DNA of 64,000 nucleotides from Drosophila pseudoobscura. Lineage: Eukaryota; Arthropoda; Insecta; Diptera; Drosophilidae. The stretch spans positions 4,092,001 through 4,156,000 of the forward strand of contig NC_046683.1 in the NCBI RefSeq assembly GCF_009870125.1, in the 5' to 3' direction. Under the pieces are notes generated by a model. The model was given only the letters and a program-made list of their open reading frames with translations. It was not told where the DNA came from and did no database searches. Each line of letters begins with the position of its first letter. The stretch's first letter is position 1. Shown in pieces: positions 52,174-63,176 of the stretch. The position numbers and the translations under genes are program-made.

Positions 52174-53002
52174 GAACAGCTGTTCATAGCTGGCCAGTTT
52201 TCAGCAAGCTGGCAACCTCTGGCACCCGAACAGCTGTTCATAGCTGGCCAGTTTTCAGCAAGCTGGCAACCTCTGGCACCCACATTACGCGATTCATAGC
52301 TGGCCAGTTTTCAGCAAGCTGGCAACCTCTGGCACCCACATTACGCGATTCATAGCTGGCCAGTTTTCAGCAAGCTGGCAACCTCTGGCACCCACATTAC
52401 GCGATTCATAGCTGACCAGTTTTCAGGAAGCTGGCAACCTCTGGCACCCACATTACGCGATTTGAACAGCTGTTCATAGCTGGCCAGTTTTCAGCAAGCT
52501 GGCAACCTCCGGCACCCACATTACGCGATTCATAGCTGACCAGTTTTCAGCAAGCTGGCAACCTCTGGCACCCACATTACGCGATTCATAGCTGACCAGT
52601 TTTCAGGAAGCTGGCAACCTCTGGCACCCACATTACGCGATTTGAACAGCTGTTCATAGCTGGCCAGTTTTCAGCAAGCTGGCAACCTCCGGCACCCACA
52701 TTACGCGATTCATAGCTGACCAGTTTTCAGCAAGCTGGCAACCTCTGGCACCCACATTACGCGATTCATAGCTGACCAGTTTTCAGCTAGCTGGCAACCT
52801 CTGGCACCCACATTACGCGATTCATAGCTGACCAGTTTTCAGCAAGCTGGCAACCTCTGGCACCCACATTACGCGATTCATAGCTGGCCAGTTTTCAGCT
52901 AGCTGGCAACCTCTGGCACCCACATTACGCGATTTGAACAGCTGTTCATAGCTGGCCAGTTTTCAGCAAGCTGGCAACCTCTGGCACCCACATTACGCGA
53001 TT
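52174..53002. repeat. Minisatellite of 14 units, 56 or 68 bp, with palindromic GAACAGCTGTTC inserts
   Basis: A 56-bp unit beginning CATAGCTGGCCAGTTTTCAG and ending ACATTACGCGATT recurs 14 times head to tail; the first copy lacks the last 13 bases. GAACAGCTGTTC, a perfect 12-bp palindrome with an E-box (CAGCTG), sits between units at 52174, 52228, 52464, 52644 and 52936. Units 5-7 and 8-10 form an identical 180-bp higher-order repeat (52407-52586 and 52587-52766). The array fills most of the gap between two divergent genes and ends 50 bp before the mRpL22 ATG. Confidence 0.95.
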
Positions 53003-53052
53003 CCTATTTTATTTTATTTATTTGGAAACTCTTGAATAGAAAGCCAATAGTC

Positions 53053-53827
53053 ATGCACACAGTGATAAGGCAAATGTCGCAGCTGAGGCTGCAAGCGATG
53101 CCCAGCTCAGCGCTGCTTAAGGCGACTGCCTCCGCGTCCGCCCCATCCGCACTGGATCACAGTGGGGCAGCTGTCAATCACCACAGCCTGCACACGGCCG
53201 CTGGATCTGGAGGAGCCCTGTGTGCCAGTTGGAACAAACACAATAATGGACCGCGCAAGTGGCTGGTTTATAACAAAACAGTGCATCCACCCCAGCAGCC
53301 GGACGAGGAGCCACGCAAGGCGGTAAATTCAATTTAGATTCTCATTCCGATTAAACCCACTCTTATGGACCGCACTCCACAATCTGCCTTTTCAGTACGT
53401 GTGTCACATGCGCAGTAATATCAAATACAGCCCAGACAAGATGTGGTATATAGCGGCATTTGTTCGCGGCATGTCCGTGGACGAAGCCCTCAAGCAGCTC
53501 AATTTTGTGCTCAAGAAGGGAGCCACCGATGTGAAGGAGACCATTTTGGAGGCACAGGAGATGGCAGTTCAGCGGCACAATGTGGAATACAAAAGCAATC
53601 TGTGGGTAGCCGAATCATTTGTGGGAAAGGGCCGCGTTTTCAAGGGAATGCGACGACATGCGCGCGGTCGTTTCGGCCAGGTGGAGTACAAGCACTGTCA
53701 CTACTTTGTGCGCCTGGAGGAGGGCCAGCCGCCCGAGCACTACTACCAGGAGCCACAAACACCCGAGCAGCAGTACGAGCATTGGCTGGAACAGATGCGC
53801 AGCCGGAAGGTTATCAATTCCCTGTAG
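53053..53827 (+). CDS. mRpL22: Mitochondrial ribosomal protein L22 (uL22m)
   Basis: Exons 53053-53322 and 53396-53827 join in phase 0 to give 233 residues. The protein is a large-subunit component of the mitochondrial ribosome, whose uL22 relatives line the exit tunnel. The N-terminus is basic, free of acidic residues and rich in Ser/Ala/Gln, as for an import presequence. The uL22 fold follows in exon 2, with IKYSPDKMWYIAAFVRGM, DEALKQLNF, VKETILEAQE and the conserved basic segment GKGRVFKGMRRHARGRFG. The intron is 73 bp. The ATG at 53053 is the first in frame; the frame reaches further upstream only through a TTG. The promoter must lie in or beside the minisatellite. The gene is divergent from the large secreted-protein gene and convergent with TfIIIA. 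Confidence 0.95.
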
Positions 53828-53896
53828 TGTACACCGTCCTGCACTGCTTTTCCACCTGCTTCCCCATCAAGCATTTTTTGTTTGTTTTGAACATTG

Positions 53897-53905
53897 TTTA
53901 ATAAA
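53897..53905. terminator. Overlapping poly(A) signals for mRpL22 (+) and TfIIIA (-)
   Basis: AATAAA on the plus strand (53900-53905) overlaps ATTAAA on the minus strand (53897-53902). It lies about 73 bp past the mRpL22 stop and about 27 bp past the TfIIIA stop, which are only 101 bp apart. Confidence 0.6.
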
Positions 53906-53928
53906 TATTAAAACGAAAGATGCGTTTC

Positions 53929-55146
53929 TTAGGCCACTGCGTCTTCGTCTTGTAGAGTCGCGCTTATCAGCTGCTGCAAGGGATCCTCTTCACCTAGATA
54001 TTCAGCGACTTTTTTCAAAGCCGGGGACCTGCGTTGGCGCACCTCCTCATCCACATCCTTCTCCAGCTGCAGGCAGGCCAGCTTTGACAGCCTGGAATGT
54101 TTGGTGCGACCAGCATCGCGACGACGCTTGCGGGTCTTCGAATTTGACTTTGGCTTCTCCTTCTCCACCTTCTCTTTTCCATCGGTGTGATCCCGTGCCA
54201 GATGCTTGGACAGGTTCTGGGCACTGCTGAAGCAGCGTCCGCAGTTGATGGCTTGACACTCGAAGCGCCTTCCGGTGTGCGCCGCCAGCTGGTGTTGGCG
54301 CAAATTACGCTCGTATGAATAGGTGCGCGAGCAACCCTCCTCGGTGCATGCAAAAGCCCCAACCGAGTCCTTGTGCTTGGCCTCCATGTGAAGCCTGAGA
54401 TCGCTGGGCTTGGCGTAGCTGCTCTCGCAGTGCTCGCACTTGTTTCGCTGCCGTCGATGCAGCGTGTCGCGGCAATGCTTCGTGTAGATCGTCCACTTGT
54501 CGAACTGCAGGTCACAGCCGGGACAGGAGTAGAGCTTGCAGCTGCCCTGATGGCTCTCCCGCTGCCACTCCTGGTAGAAGCCGCGGCTACACTTGCTGCA
54601 GCGATACGGATAGTCTTTGGTGTGCTCCCGGATCTCGTGCCGCTTCAGCTTCAACTTTTGCGAAAACTTGGCCGGGCAGTATCCACATGGGTACACCCTG
54701 GGACTGTCGTGGGCCTCACGCACATGACGCTGCATGTTGCTGTCGGATGTGAACATCTTTTTGCACTCCAGCACTGAGCATTTAACGTTTTTCTGTGCCG
54801 CATCTTCGGTTCGCTCGTGGGTGCTACGCAGATGCCGCTTCAAGTGGGTGACAATTGAGTAGGTCTTGTCGCAGCCCTCATACGTACAGGCATGCTTCTT
54901 CTGCAATAGCCATAGTGATAGTAGCTAATAGTTGCATTTTCGTTAGTTATTCACACTTACTTTGCCCGTGTGGTGGAACTCGTGCCGATCCAAATGGTCG
55001 AGACGCTTGAATGTGGCCCCGCAGTTCTCAATGCTGCACGTGTACTTGGCCGAGCCAGCACTATTGCGGCGCTCCACCTTCTGTTTGAACTCTTCCAACA
55101 CAGCTTCCAAGTCACTGTCGCTGGTAATATTTAGATCTGGCCGCAT
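53929..55146 (-). CDS. TfIIIA: Transcription factor IIIA, nine C2H2 zinc fingers
   Basis: Exons 54961-55146 and 53929-54900 join in phase 0 across a 60-bp intron, giving 385 residues. TFIIIA binds the internal control region of 5S rRNA genes, and the 5S RNA itself, to start RNA polymerase III transcription in the nucleus. Nine finger motifs are visible in order, starting with YTCSIENCGATF in exon 1, then HACTYEGCDKTY, KCSVLECKKMF, YPCGYCPAKF, YRCSKCSRGF, YSCPGCDLQF, KCEHCESSY, FACTEEGCSRTY and FECQAINCGRCF. The fifth finger uses a variant C2HC spacing and the sixth has a long His spacing, as in known TFIIIA. The C-terminus is a basic segment (KTRKRRRDAG) and an acidic tail. It is divergent from NECAP, with 298 bp between the start codons. 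Confidence 0.9.
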
Positions 55147-55260
55147 TTTGTACTATAACTATGTCAAAAGCACATTTGTTTTCAAACAAATTGATCTGCT
55201 CCCCACCCCCTCCAGTGCTTAAAAAGGCGTAAATACTGCAGATGGCAAAATCTCCATAAC

Positions 55261-55330
55261 TCAATAATCGATGGACACGCGATACTTGTCTAAGCGATAC
55301 ATCGATACCCAGAGTGCACTATCGTTATCA
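55261..55330. promoter_or_regulatory. ATCGAT/DRE-like motifs in the TfIIIA-NECAP divergent promoter
   Basis: The 298-bp gap between the divergent starts holds ATCGAT at 55267-55272 and ATCGATA at 55301-55307, which match seven of eight bases of the DRE. Such motifs are common in fly housekeeping promoters, which suits both genes. A shared bidirectional promoter is inferred. Confidence 0.45.
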
Positions 55331-55444
55331 GTGTAGTTGGTAAGCTTAAAAGCTAGTCCCCCGAGCTTACAAAAAAAAAAAACACTTGGCAGAATTTCAG
55401 ATAATAAACAAAATCGAAAACAGTAAAGTTTTTAAACAAAAACC

Positions 55445-56764
55445 ATGGAATACGAGAGCGTGCTGATTGTCAAACCGGAGGTTTTTATATATAAAATACC
55501 ACCGCGGGCGAGCAATCGAGGCTATAGGTGAGTCAAGGCAACAACAATAGGAAGGAAAAGTGACTACTGCTTTTTTCTTTGCTTTTACTGTGTTTTATTC
55601 TAAATTGAAAGTTTTTCCCCTGCACTCAAAAAGACGCCCCCACATCTGGGGCATGTCTACATGTGTATGGGTGTCTGTGTGTGTGTGCTGCGTGAGAATG
55701 CATAAATTATGCTTGTTGTTGTTGCTGTTGCTGCTCTTCTCGTTTGAAGTTCATTTCCAATTGATTTTTTACAGCTGCTCTATGCTTTTTGCTTAATTAC
55801 TGTACATTTTCCCTTACACGTATGCGGCCACCCCTCCTCTCCCTTTCCCCTCCGAAAAAAGCTCCATCATTTGCGTGTGTGCTGCTGCTGCTGCTGCTGC
55901 CGCGGCTGCTGATTTCTTTGTTGCTCACTGATTTCCATCTGAATTTTCCCATCTCTTGTTTGCAGGGCCGCCGACTGGAACCTAAAGGAACCCACCTGGA
56001 CAGGGAGGATGCGACTTGTGGCGAAGGGCACTGCCTGCATCTTGAAGCTGGAGGATAAGACCAGCGGCGCCCTATTCGCCAATTGCCCCATCGATACATA
56101 TCCCGGCGTGGCCATCGAAGCAGTCTCCGACAGTTCCCGTTATTTCGTCATACGCGTCCAGGACGACAATGGAAGGTCTGCCTTTTTGGGCCTGGGCTTT
56201 GGCGATCGTTCGGACTCCTTTGATCTGAATGTGGCGCTGCAGGATCACTTTAAGTGGGTGAAGAACCAAGAGCAGATCGAAAAGGAGAAGACCGAGCCCA
56301 AGCAGGAGCTGGATCTGGGCTTCAAGGAGGGGGAAACTATCAAGATTAATATGAGGATAACGGTAGGCTCCTATGCTCCTTAACAGCCCATTAGGACTTT
56401 CCACTCAAGTATGTGCTGTTTTGTTTTGTATAGAAAAAGGACGGCTCCGACGGTCCGTCCCGGACTGGCAAGAACAAGGGCAACAGCGGCGTACTGCCAC
56501 CGCCGCCCGGTGGCCTGGGCAAGATAGCGCCACCACCAGCCGCAGCGGCTTCTCCAGGGGCGACGGTTCGGACAAGCCCTGGCGTCTCGCCAGCCCACAG
56601 ACCATCCGGCGGCGGCTCCGAGTGGACCGACTATGCATCAGCCGGGTGAGTCTCGTGTCTCCTGTAGCTGCTTCCCAATCCTCCCTAATGGCGTTTCGTT
56701 GTTCCGTTCCAGGGGCAATCAAGGACAACAGAACTCGGCAAATGCCAACTGGGTGCAGTTCTAA
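55445..56764 (+). CDS. NECAP: NECAP, AP-2-associated endocytic adaptor
   Basis: Exons 55445-55527, 55966-56362, 56434-56645 and 56713-56764 join in frame to give 247 residues. NECAP proteins bind AP-2 at clathrin-coated pits and tune its activity in endocytosis. The first exon gives [20 protein letters not shown], the typical start of the PHear domain, which continues through [17 protein letters not shown] and [20 protein letters not shown] to about residue 150. A linker rich in Pro, Gly and Ala follows. The last four residues are WVQF, the motif that binds the AP-2 alpha-ear. Length matches animal NECAPs. All donors and acceptors fit GT-AG. Likely transcribed from a promoter region shared with TfIIIA. 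Confidence 0.96.
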
Positions 56765-59700
56765 TCCTCCTGCTGCCTACTGCTGCTGCTGTTGCGACCG
56801 ACCTCCTTTCTTCTGTCATAGGATCTTCTTCAGCGCTTTATATTATCGCCTACTATCATTTTTTGGGGACATTCATTACTTGGATTATTTTTTTTTTTTC
56901 GTTTTGGCAATGGGGACGACGACGACGACCAAGAAGGGAAATTGAACCGAGGCATTCAGCGCAAGAGAAAAACGTTAAAGTTAGCCTTTTTTATATATAT
57001 TAATTAATGGAAATTGTGTATTAGTTTCCCCTCTCTGCCTCTCCTCTCTCACACTGGAGGGGGCCTCTCTACCCGTCTCTCTCTGAATGGTGTAGATAGA
57101 TAGGGAGGGGATTTTGGTAGCAAAACTATTTAGCCTGGTTGTTAATTGTGTAAAGGAATTGTTTGAAGGAAGCATGATAATTCGTAATAATTGTAATGGA
57201 AGTGAATATTCGGAAAGTGTAATTTGTTGGACGCAAAAGCGAATTAAGTTAAAACTTTAAACCAATTTTATAGGCACGCAACATGAAACATGCAAAAAAA
57301 ACAAAAAAACTAAAGTGGAAAGTGATTCAAATTGTTGAGTACTTACACCAGTCACAGTCACAGTCACGTGTGCATGCAAGGACATTCCGCAGATGAGCAA
57401 GCAACTAAACAAAAGAAAGTATCGTATCGTTATAGGACGGCATTACATACCATACCAATTTTAGTTTATTGTTACACTATCTATCGCCCCCACGCAACAG
57501 TCTTGACCACCTTGTTCCTTCCCGTTCCACAATCCAGCCCCGACAACACGAGGGTCTTATATTATATTATATTTTTGTTTAAAAAACGGCACACACGCAT
57601 AGCAATTAAGTAAATCAAATGAATTATATATATATATATATACTATATATATACACATACAGTATGATGAAAGATATCCATATGTATTTAAATAAACCAC
57701 GCAATGTATTTAGTACATTACACAAAAGAAACCAACAAAAAACGAATGAGTATACAAACATATGTACATGCAATTACGATCGATAAATAGTGAACGAGAT
57801 CTTGCTAAATATAAATTCAATAGTTAAACTGTTTGTCCCCCGATCCAGCTCTATATATACTTATTCCATAGTTTAATTGTTTGACCCCGCCCCTCCCCAC
57901 GTTCTTGCTAATTCTGAGCCGAAACAATATCGTAGATTACTATGTGTATGTTTGGGAGCAACATCGCCCCCTGCTGCTGCTCCTTATTGTTTCTGTTGCT
58001 GTTGTTGAACAAAAACAAAAAACAAAAATGTGTATGAACTAAACTAAAACTAATGAAAACATAAAAAATAGTTATATATATTTGTTCCATTCATGTGTAT
58101 ACTTAGAGCTGCAACTGGCACACAATTTCATCGCTCGCTCCATCGACTGGGTATTAAACAAAACCACTTCTGGGCATACAGTGTGTTTCACTTTTCGCTG
58201 GACTGGCATGGACTAGACGGAGAGTGAGAGCAGATCCTCCAGATGAATCGATACTGCTTAAGCAGAATCTATTAGATATCTCCAAAATTAATCACAATAA
58301 TAGGTATAATCGAATAGAAGATATTTGATAGATTAATGTATGCTCTGAAAGGTTCCAATTGACAGACCCAACACATTTTTACAATAGAATCTGGCCCATT
58401 CGAAGTCAGTAATCGAGTCCTGGATACAAGCTATTTGCAAGTCCATTCTTACCCATTAACGATTTCTTTCAATTTAAAAATATACCTTTAATTGTGAAAA
58501 TTAGTACAGAATCTTAACCGACTTTCGAGGGCTAGAAAACACCTGATTTAATATTAACTAACCAAGGATTTGTCTCAACATGGTGATAAATGTGTAACTA
58601 CTAACCAAACCATAGCGAAAATTGCAAGAATTTAGTTCAGTTTATATGTGGATATTAATTTGTACAAAAGCTCGTTCAGGGCACCCCCCAGCAGATGCCA
58701 AATCAACGAAGCTCTGCTCTCTCTTTACTCAACCCCGTCTTGTAACTGTGAAACGCACTGTATCATTATGGATATACGTTGAGGGGCTCTCGTGTTTCAT
58801 TTTTGTAGCTCAATCGAGAGAAACTTCAATACCATCACTACATACATTATTTGCCAGCTTTGAGCAGTCTAAACAAAAAATGAACATACGAAAAAATAAA
58901 GTTAAAAAAATGATATGTATAAATATACACACACATGATATATACAAAATGCAACTAATATTAATGAAATACGAAATAAATACAAACAAAAACGCATAGC
59001 AATTTCAATGTACAATTAATGCAGTTTTCATTTTAAGGATTCTTTCCAAAAAAAATTTCAGGCTGGTCTGGTCTGGTCTGCTGCTTCCTTCTAGGAGCCA
59101 CCTCCTCCTCCTGGATGGACGACTCCTTGTAACGATTGTAACATTTTCTTTTTTGCTTTCTTGGGACCGACTGCGTATTCTGGTGTCGGATTCCTTGGAC
59201 CGTTGTTGGATTTTGGGGACCAACTGAGCTGCCCAAGACTTTGTCGACGAAGCTTTTTGTGCCTCGTGCACTGTTTTATACCCTTTGATTGTCCACACCA
59301 ATAAATATCACTAATTTTCCATTAAACTTTTTTCTTTTTTTCATATGGTTTTTATTTAACTTATAATTTTTGCTTCCGGTCACTTTCGTTTTTTTTTTTT
59401 TTTAACTTTTTTGCTTGTTTTGTTTAAGTTGTTTAAATTTTAGTACATATAATTACATTTCATTATTCTCATAGGACATCTGCTTCCGCTTGACTTTGCC
59501 ATCATCTCTCTGATACTCCTCCTTCCTCCTTTCTCTTAGCCTTTCCCATTTTGTTGTTTCGCTTAGTAATTTGTGTGTGTGTGTGTTTGTGTGTGTTACA
59601 TATTCTGAATAGAACAGCATTGTGTGTGTGTGTTTGTGTGTGTTACATCATCGTTTGCTATTCACATACATAGCTATATGTACGTACATATGTATTAATA

Positions 59701-60776
59701 GATGTATAACCTGGCTAGCTAGAAACTTGCGGGGCTACTAACCACCAACACACAGATTCTATATATCATATTCTGCCTGATTTTTTAGTATATGTGCCTT
59801 CCATGCGCATAAGTAATGCTTGTTGTAGCGTTTTTTGTTGTTTTTTTTTTTTATTTAAATTTCAGTTTAGGTGGAATTTAGCTTTTTTTTGTGGCTTGGG
59901 GCAGAGACACCACGTCGACCCAGAGAACTGGCGTGGAGATCCTTCCTTTAGCGGAGATGTGGTCTAGGAGGGGGGAGAATGTGGCTGAGTGGGCGATTTC
60001 CTATACGAACAAGCAAAAAAACAAAAAAAACATATATGATTTATATCAAATATATAATCGGCTAATAAAATTTTTCACTTAAGTCGCATACATTATTACT
60101 ATATATATATAGAACTGATTGGGGGATCTTGATGTTCTGGTTCTGCTCTGCCCTGTTATACTTTCGGCTTCTGTATCTAGTTACGATATTTACACAGCTG
60201 CATTTCCACGCTAAAAGTATTGTATAATACATTAACTACAGTCCTGCCTGCGACTACCTGCTCTCCTCCTCCTCGAATATCTGTTTGCTTAACTCTAAGT
60301 CTATATATTGGACACACAGTTGGCCCAGAAAATATTTCATCTTAATCAATTAATTTTCCAATAGCTGTTCGACGAAAATCCGTGCGAAAAAATCCAAAAA
60401 CTCTATTGCACCGCTTCGTCGTCGTGAATCGTAATTGTTGACCGTATTTTTTTTAGAACTAGCAACTAAAACCTAGATTAAACTCATGTAAGTGTCTGCA
60501 CATACATGCACAAGTTGGTTAAAGTGTGTGTGGGTGTGGGGCGAAGGCCATTGCAAAAAGATTTGAAAAAAGGCAAAAATTGTACATTTGACGTCTGTGC
60601 TTTCAGAACGCATCCTCTTCTGTCTTGCTTCTCTCGAAAGATTCTTTCTATCCAAAAATAGTGCCGATTCTACTACATTGCCTGATCACGACTTAAAAGG
60701 TGAGCTGCGGGGGAAGGTTGTGGTGTGTGTTATTTTGGGATAGATAATGGAGATAATGGCTTATTGGACGATGGGA
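56765..60776. other. 3' flanks of the convergent NECAP and HAPSTR1 genes
   Basis: Four kilobases without a supported coding gene. It must include both 3' UTRs. A plus-strand AATAAA at 57691-57696 is a candidate NECAP signal. Minus-strand AATAAA at 59850-59855 and 59351-59356 are candidates for HAPSTR1. TA repeats lie at 57624-57652. The region is AT-rich with many short A and T tracts. Confidence 0.5.
59571..59647. repeat. Directly repeated GT-rich 28-bp segment
   Basis: A GT run followed by TTTGTGTGTGTTACAT occurs at 59571-59601 and again at 59620-59647, with 18 unrelated bases between. This looks like a local duplication of a GT microsatellite plus its flank. Confidence 0.85.
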
Positions 60777-62271
60777 TTACATGAAGCGCTGTCGTTTACT
60801 GCTATAGTGGCATATATCCATTTTATCGTCGATGGGACTGCCGGGACGCTTGCAGTGACGCGCTATTTCATTGGCAACAAATGCAAATAGTTCCGGCCCC
60901 CTGAAATTAGAACAATCAAGAGATTAGGGAGGATATGCACAATCCAAATGCTTGGACTAACCGTGGGCGCAAAACCAAAGCCTCCTTGAAGGTGTGCAAA
61001 TCATCGCCGATGCCAGCCCCCGGGGCACCGCCACCACCACCATGTACGACAGCTGGCGACAACAAATGCGATGGCGAAGCTCCTGTCAGTGGGCCACCGG
61101 GCAGGTCCAGGCCAGATCCGAGAAAGCCCAGGCCAGAGCCTGGTCCTCCGCTGGTCGAAAAATGTCCGCCGCCACCGCCGTGGTTATGCTCTGGTTTTGG
61201 TGACCTACGGAGACATCGAGAGAGGGATTTGGGTAAGATATAAAAGGGTGACTGCCCTGGATCCTGCTGCCGGGGGACTCACCGACGATTGGCATGTGGA
61301 TTTGTGTTGAATGGCGGCATCGGTTTTCCGGCTAGATAGGCCAATAGATCCTCCCGGCGTATCATACGCCGTTTTTTGCTGCGCGCCCAATCTGCTAGCT
61401 CCCGTGTGCGGCGTTGATATCCGCACTGTACAGCAGCGTCGCTAGTGCGCTTGAGACCATCACATGATTCTGGAAGGTGCATTAATTGGGTATGGTTATG
61501 GTTACCATTGAAGGGGAATCAATATGTATATCGTGTACCTTTGTAAAGTGTTGTCACAGTGCCAGCTGCTGTCTGGAAGGGCAGCCAAAGGGCTCCTGTG
61601 TCTGAGGAAAATGCGTTCGATGAGCGCTCTGTCGGAAAAAAAAGGATGGAATGTGAGATAGTTGTTAGTGGTAGAAGTGTTGGAAGTGGAAGCCTAGAAA
61701 ACTCAATTTCCTCTTCTCAAAAAAATAAAATAAAATAAACATGTCCGACCTGTCGGCCATTGAAGATCAATCTTCCTGCTGTCCCTCTCTCACTCTCCAC
61801 TCTGGTATCTAGCTGTTCTTTTTGCAGTGTCTCCTCTTTGCACACCTGCTGCACACGGAGAATACAGGACGACGGCATAGAAAGAGAGAGGGAGAGTGAG
61901 AGTGGCTGTAGACCGACCTCCCTTGTGCCGTTATCGACCCGAGAAGAAGAGCCTGCAGCAAACTAAAGTGGAAGCGGGATGGCACTAGCCACACTCAGTC
62001 ATAACCCAAAATAATTTGCAATAAAATAAAAAGAACAAGAGGCTGCGACAGCGACTTGCCGGATAGAAGAGAAGCAGATGAGAAGAAAGAAGAATCAATA
62101 GAAGGCATAGAAGCATATTCATCTTTCAGCTTCCGGTTTTGGGGCTGCGCCGTCATTACTATTTTCATTCTTTAATTTTTCGCCATCCCCCCCTCTCCGT
62201 TAAAAGAATGACGAAAGCAAAACAGCTGTTTGGGCATTGTTTTTGTTGTGACGCAGCGATGTGCGTTTCAG

Positions 62272-62303
<32 letters not shown>

Positions 62304-63176
62304 GTGTACATACGATGCACGCACATGTTGATTAATGGATATCGGAGCAACAACAAAAAGAAGCACACAAATAACTAGAATCAGCAATCAGCAAAATACA
62401 CATGTAATTCCTAGACGCGACGCCTCTGCCTCTCTACACAGCTGCTGTCGCTGCCTACTGCGCTGCCATTGCACTTGGCTTCTACATCTCTCGCTCCCTC
62501 GCTCGCTCGCCCTCTGGGGCTCTGCCACCGACTCTCTCGCTCTCTCTATTCTATTGCAATGCTCTGACCGTGCCTCCACTCTCCCCATACCCAATACAAG
62601 CCAAAGCCCTTTCTGCATTTTGATAATGCGTAGATAGTGCAGGAAAAAAGGAGCTGAGAGCTCATTACGAAAAGGCTATGAAATTAGAGAAGAATTTTAC
62701 TAATGAAAGGGTCAGGGCCGGGGGCAGAAGGTAAATGAAAGCCGGGATGGTGCTGCTTCTTCCTTCAGCGCTGGGCTATTAATACCTCGCCCAAAACTAT
62801 TTTTACACACACACACACACTCAGACACAAAGAACCAACACAAAAAAAAAAAAAAAACTGAACCATGGAAATGCGTTTTGCCCCAGCTTCCTTCTCTCGC
62901 CGCTACACCGCCTATCCTTCTATTGGAGGGGACCGTGAAAGCCTGTACTACGCCCCTGTTACCAAAGTTCCGTTCCCCAGTTCCCCGGCACTTACCGCGA
63001 TAGAGCTGGGCCACAGCGGTGGCCGAATCCTGGAATGCTCCCCAGACGGTGCCTAAATTGTTGTCACGCTGACGCACATACTCCCGTTCGAATTCATCAT
63101 GCTGGCCGTCAATTTCATGGTGACACTGCTCCTCGAGCCAGCTTTCCTCGCCGCCCGATTCCTGCTGCTGTTGCAT
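60777..63176 (-). CDS. HAPSTR1: HAPSTR1 (C16orf72/UPF0472) orthologue
   Basis: Five coding exons on the minus strand, 62996-63176, 61539-61628, 61283-61469, 60962-61204 and 60777-60900, join in frame to give 274 residues, about the human length. HAPSTR1 is a small nuclear/cytoplasmic partner of the giant ubiquitin ligase HUWE1 that shapes stress responses. Conserved blocks are LEEQCHHEIDGQHDEFE and WGAFQDSATAVAQLYR in exon 1, LWLPFQTAAGTVTTLYK in exon 2, QCGYQRRTRELADWARSKKR plus RREDLLAYLAGK in exon 3, and the C-terminal IARHCKRPGSPIDD ending KRQRFM. The fourth exon is a Gly/Ser/Pro-rich linker with two poly-Gly runs, less conserved than the rest. The ATG at 63176 starts MQQQQESGGEESWLEE. 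Upstream sequence to 64000 would be promoter or 5' UTR. I am sure of the family; the fly gene name is not recalled. Confidence 0.93.
62270..62308. repeat. (GT)n microsatellite in HAPSTR1 intron 1
   Basis: A near-pure GT run inside the 1.4-kb first intron (61629-62995). The intron also holds CT-rich tracts near 62480-62550 and shows no other gene. Confidence 0.85.

Noticed and set aside
52174-53002. Possible CRISPR-like array
   Set aside because: Units are contiguous with no unique spacers, and the genome is eukaryotic; it is a minisatellite.
59005-59301. 98-codon basic minus-strand frame with a TATAAA just inside it
   Set aside because: The frame begins at TTG, has no ATG near its start, and a second overlapping frame looks equally protein-like. 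No family is recognised, so it is probably 3' flank of HAPSTR1.
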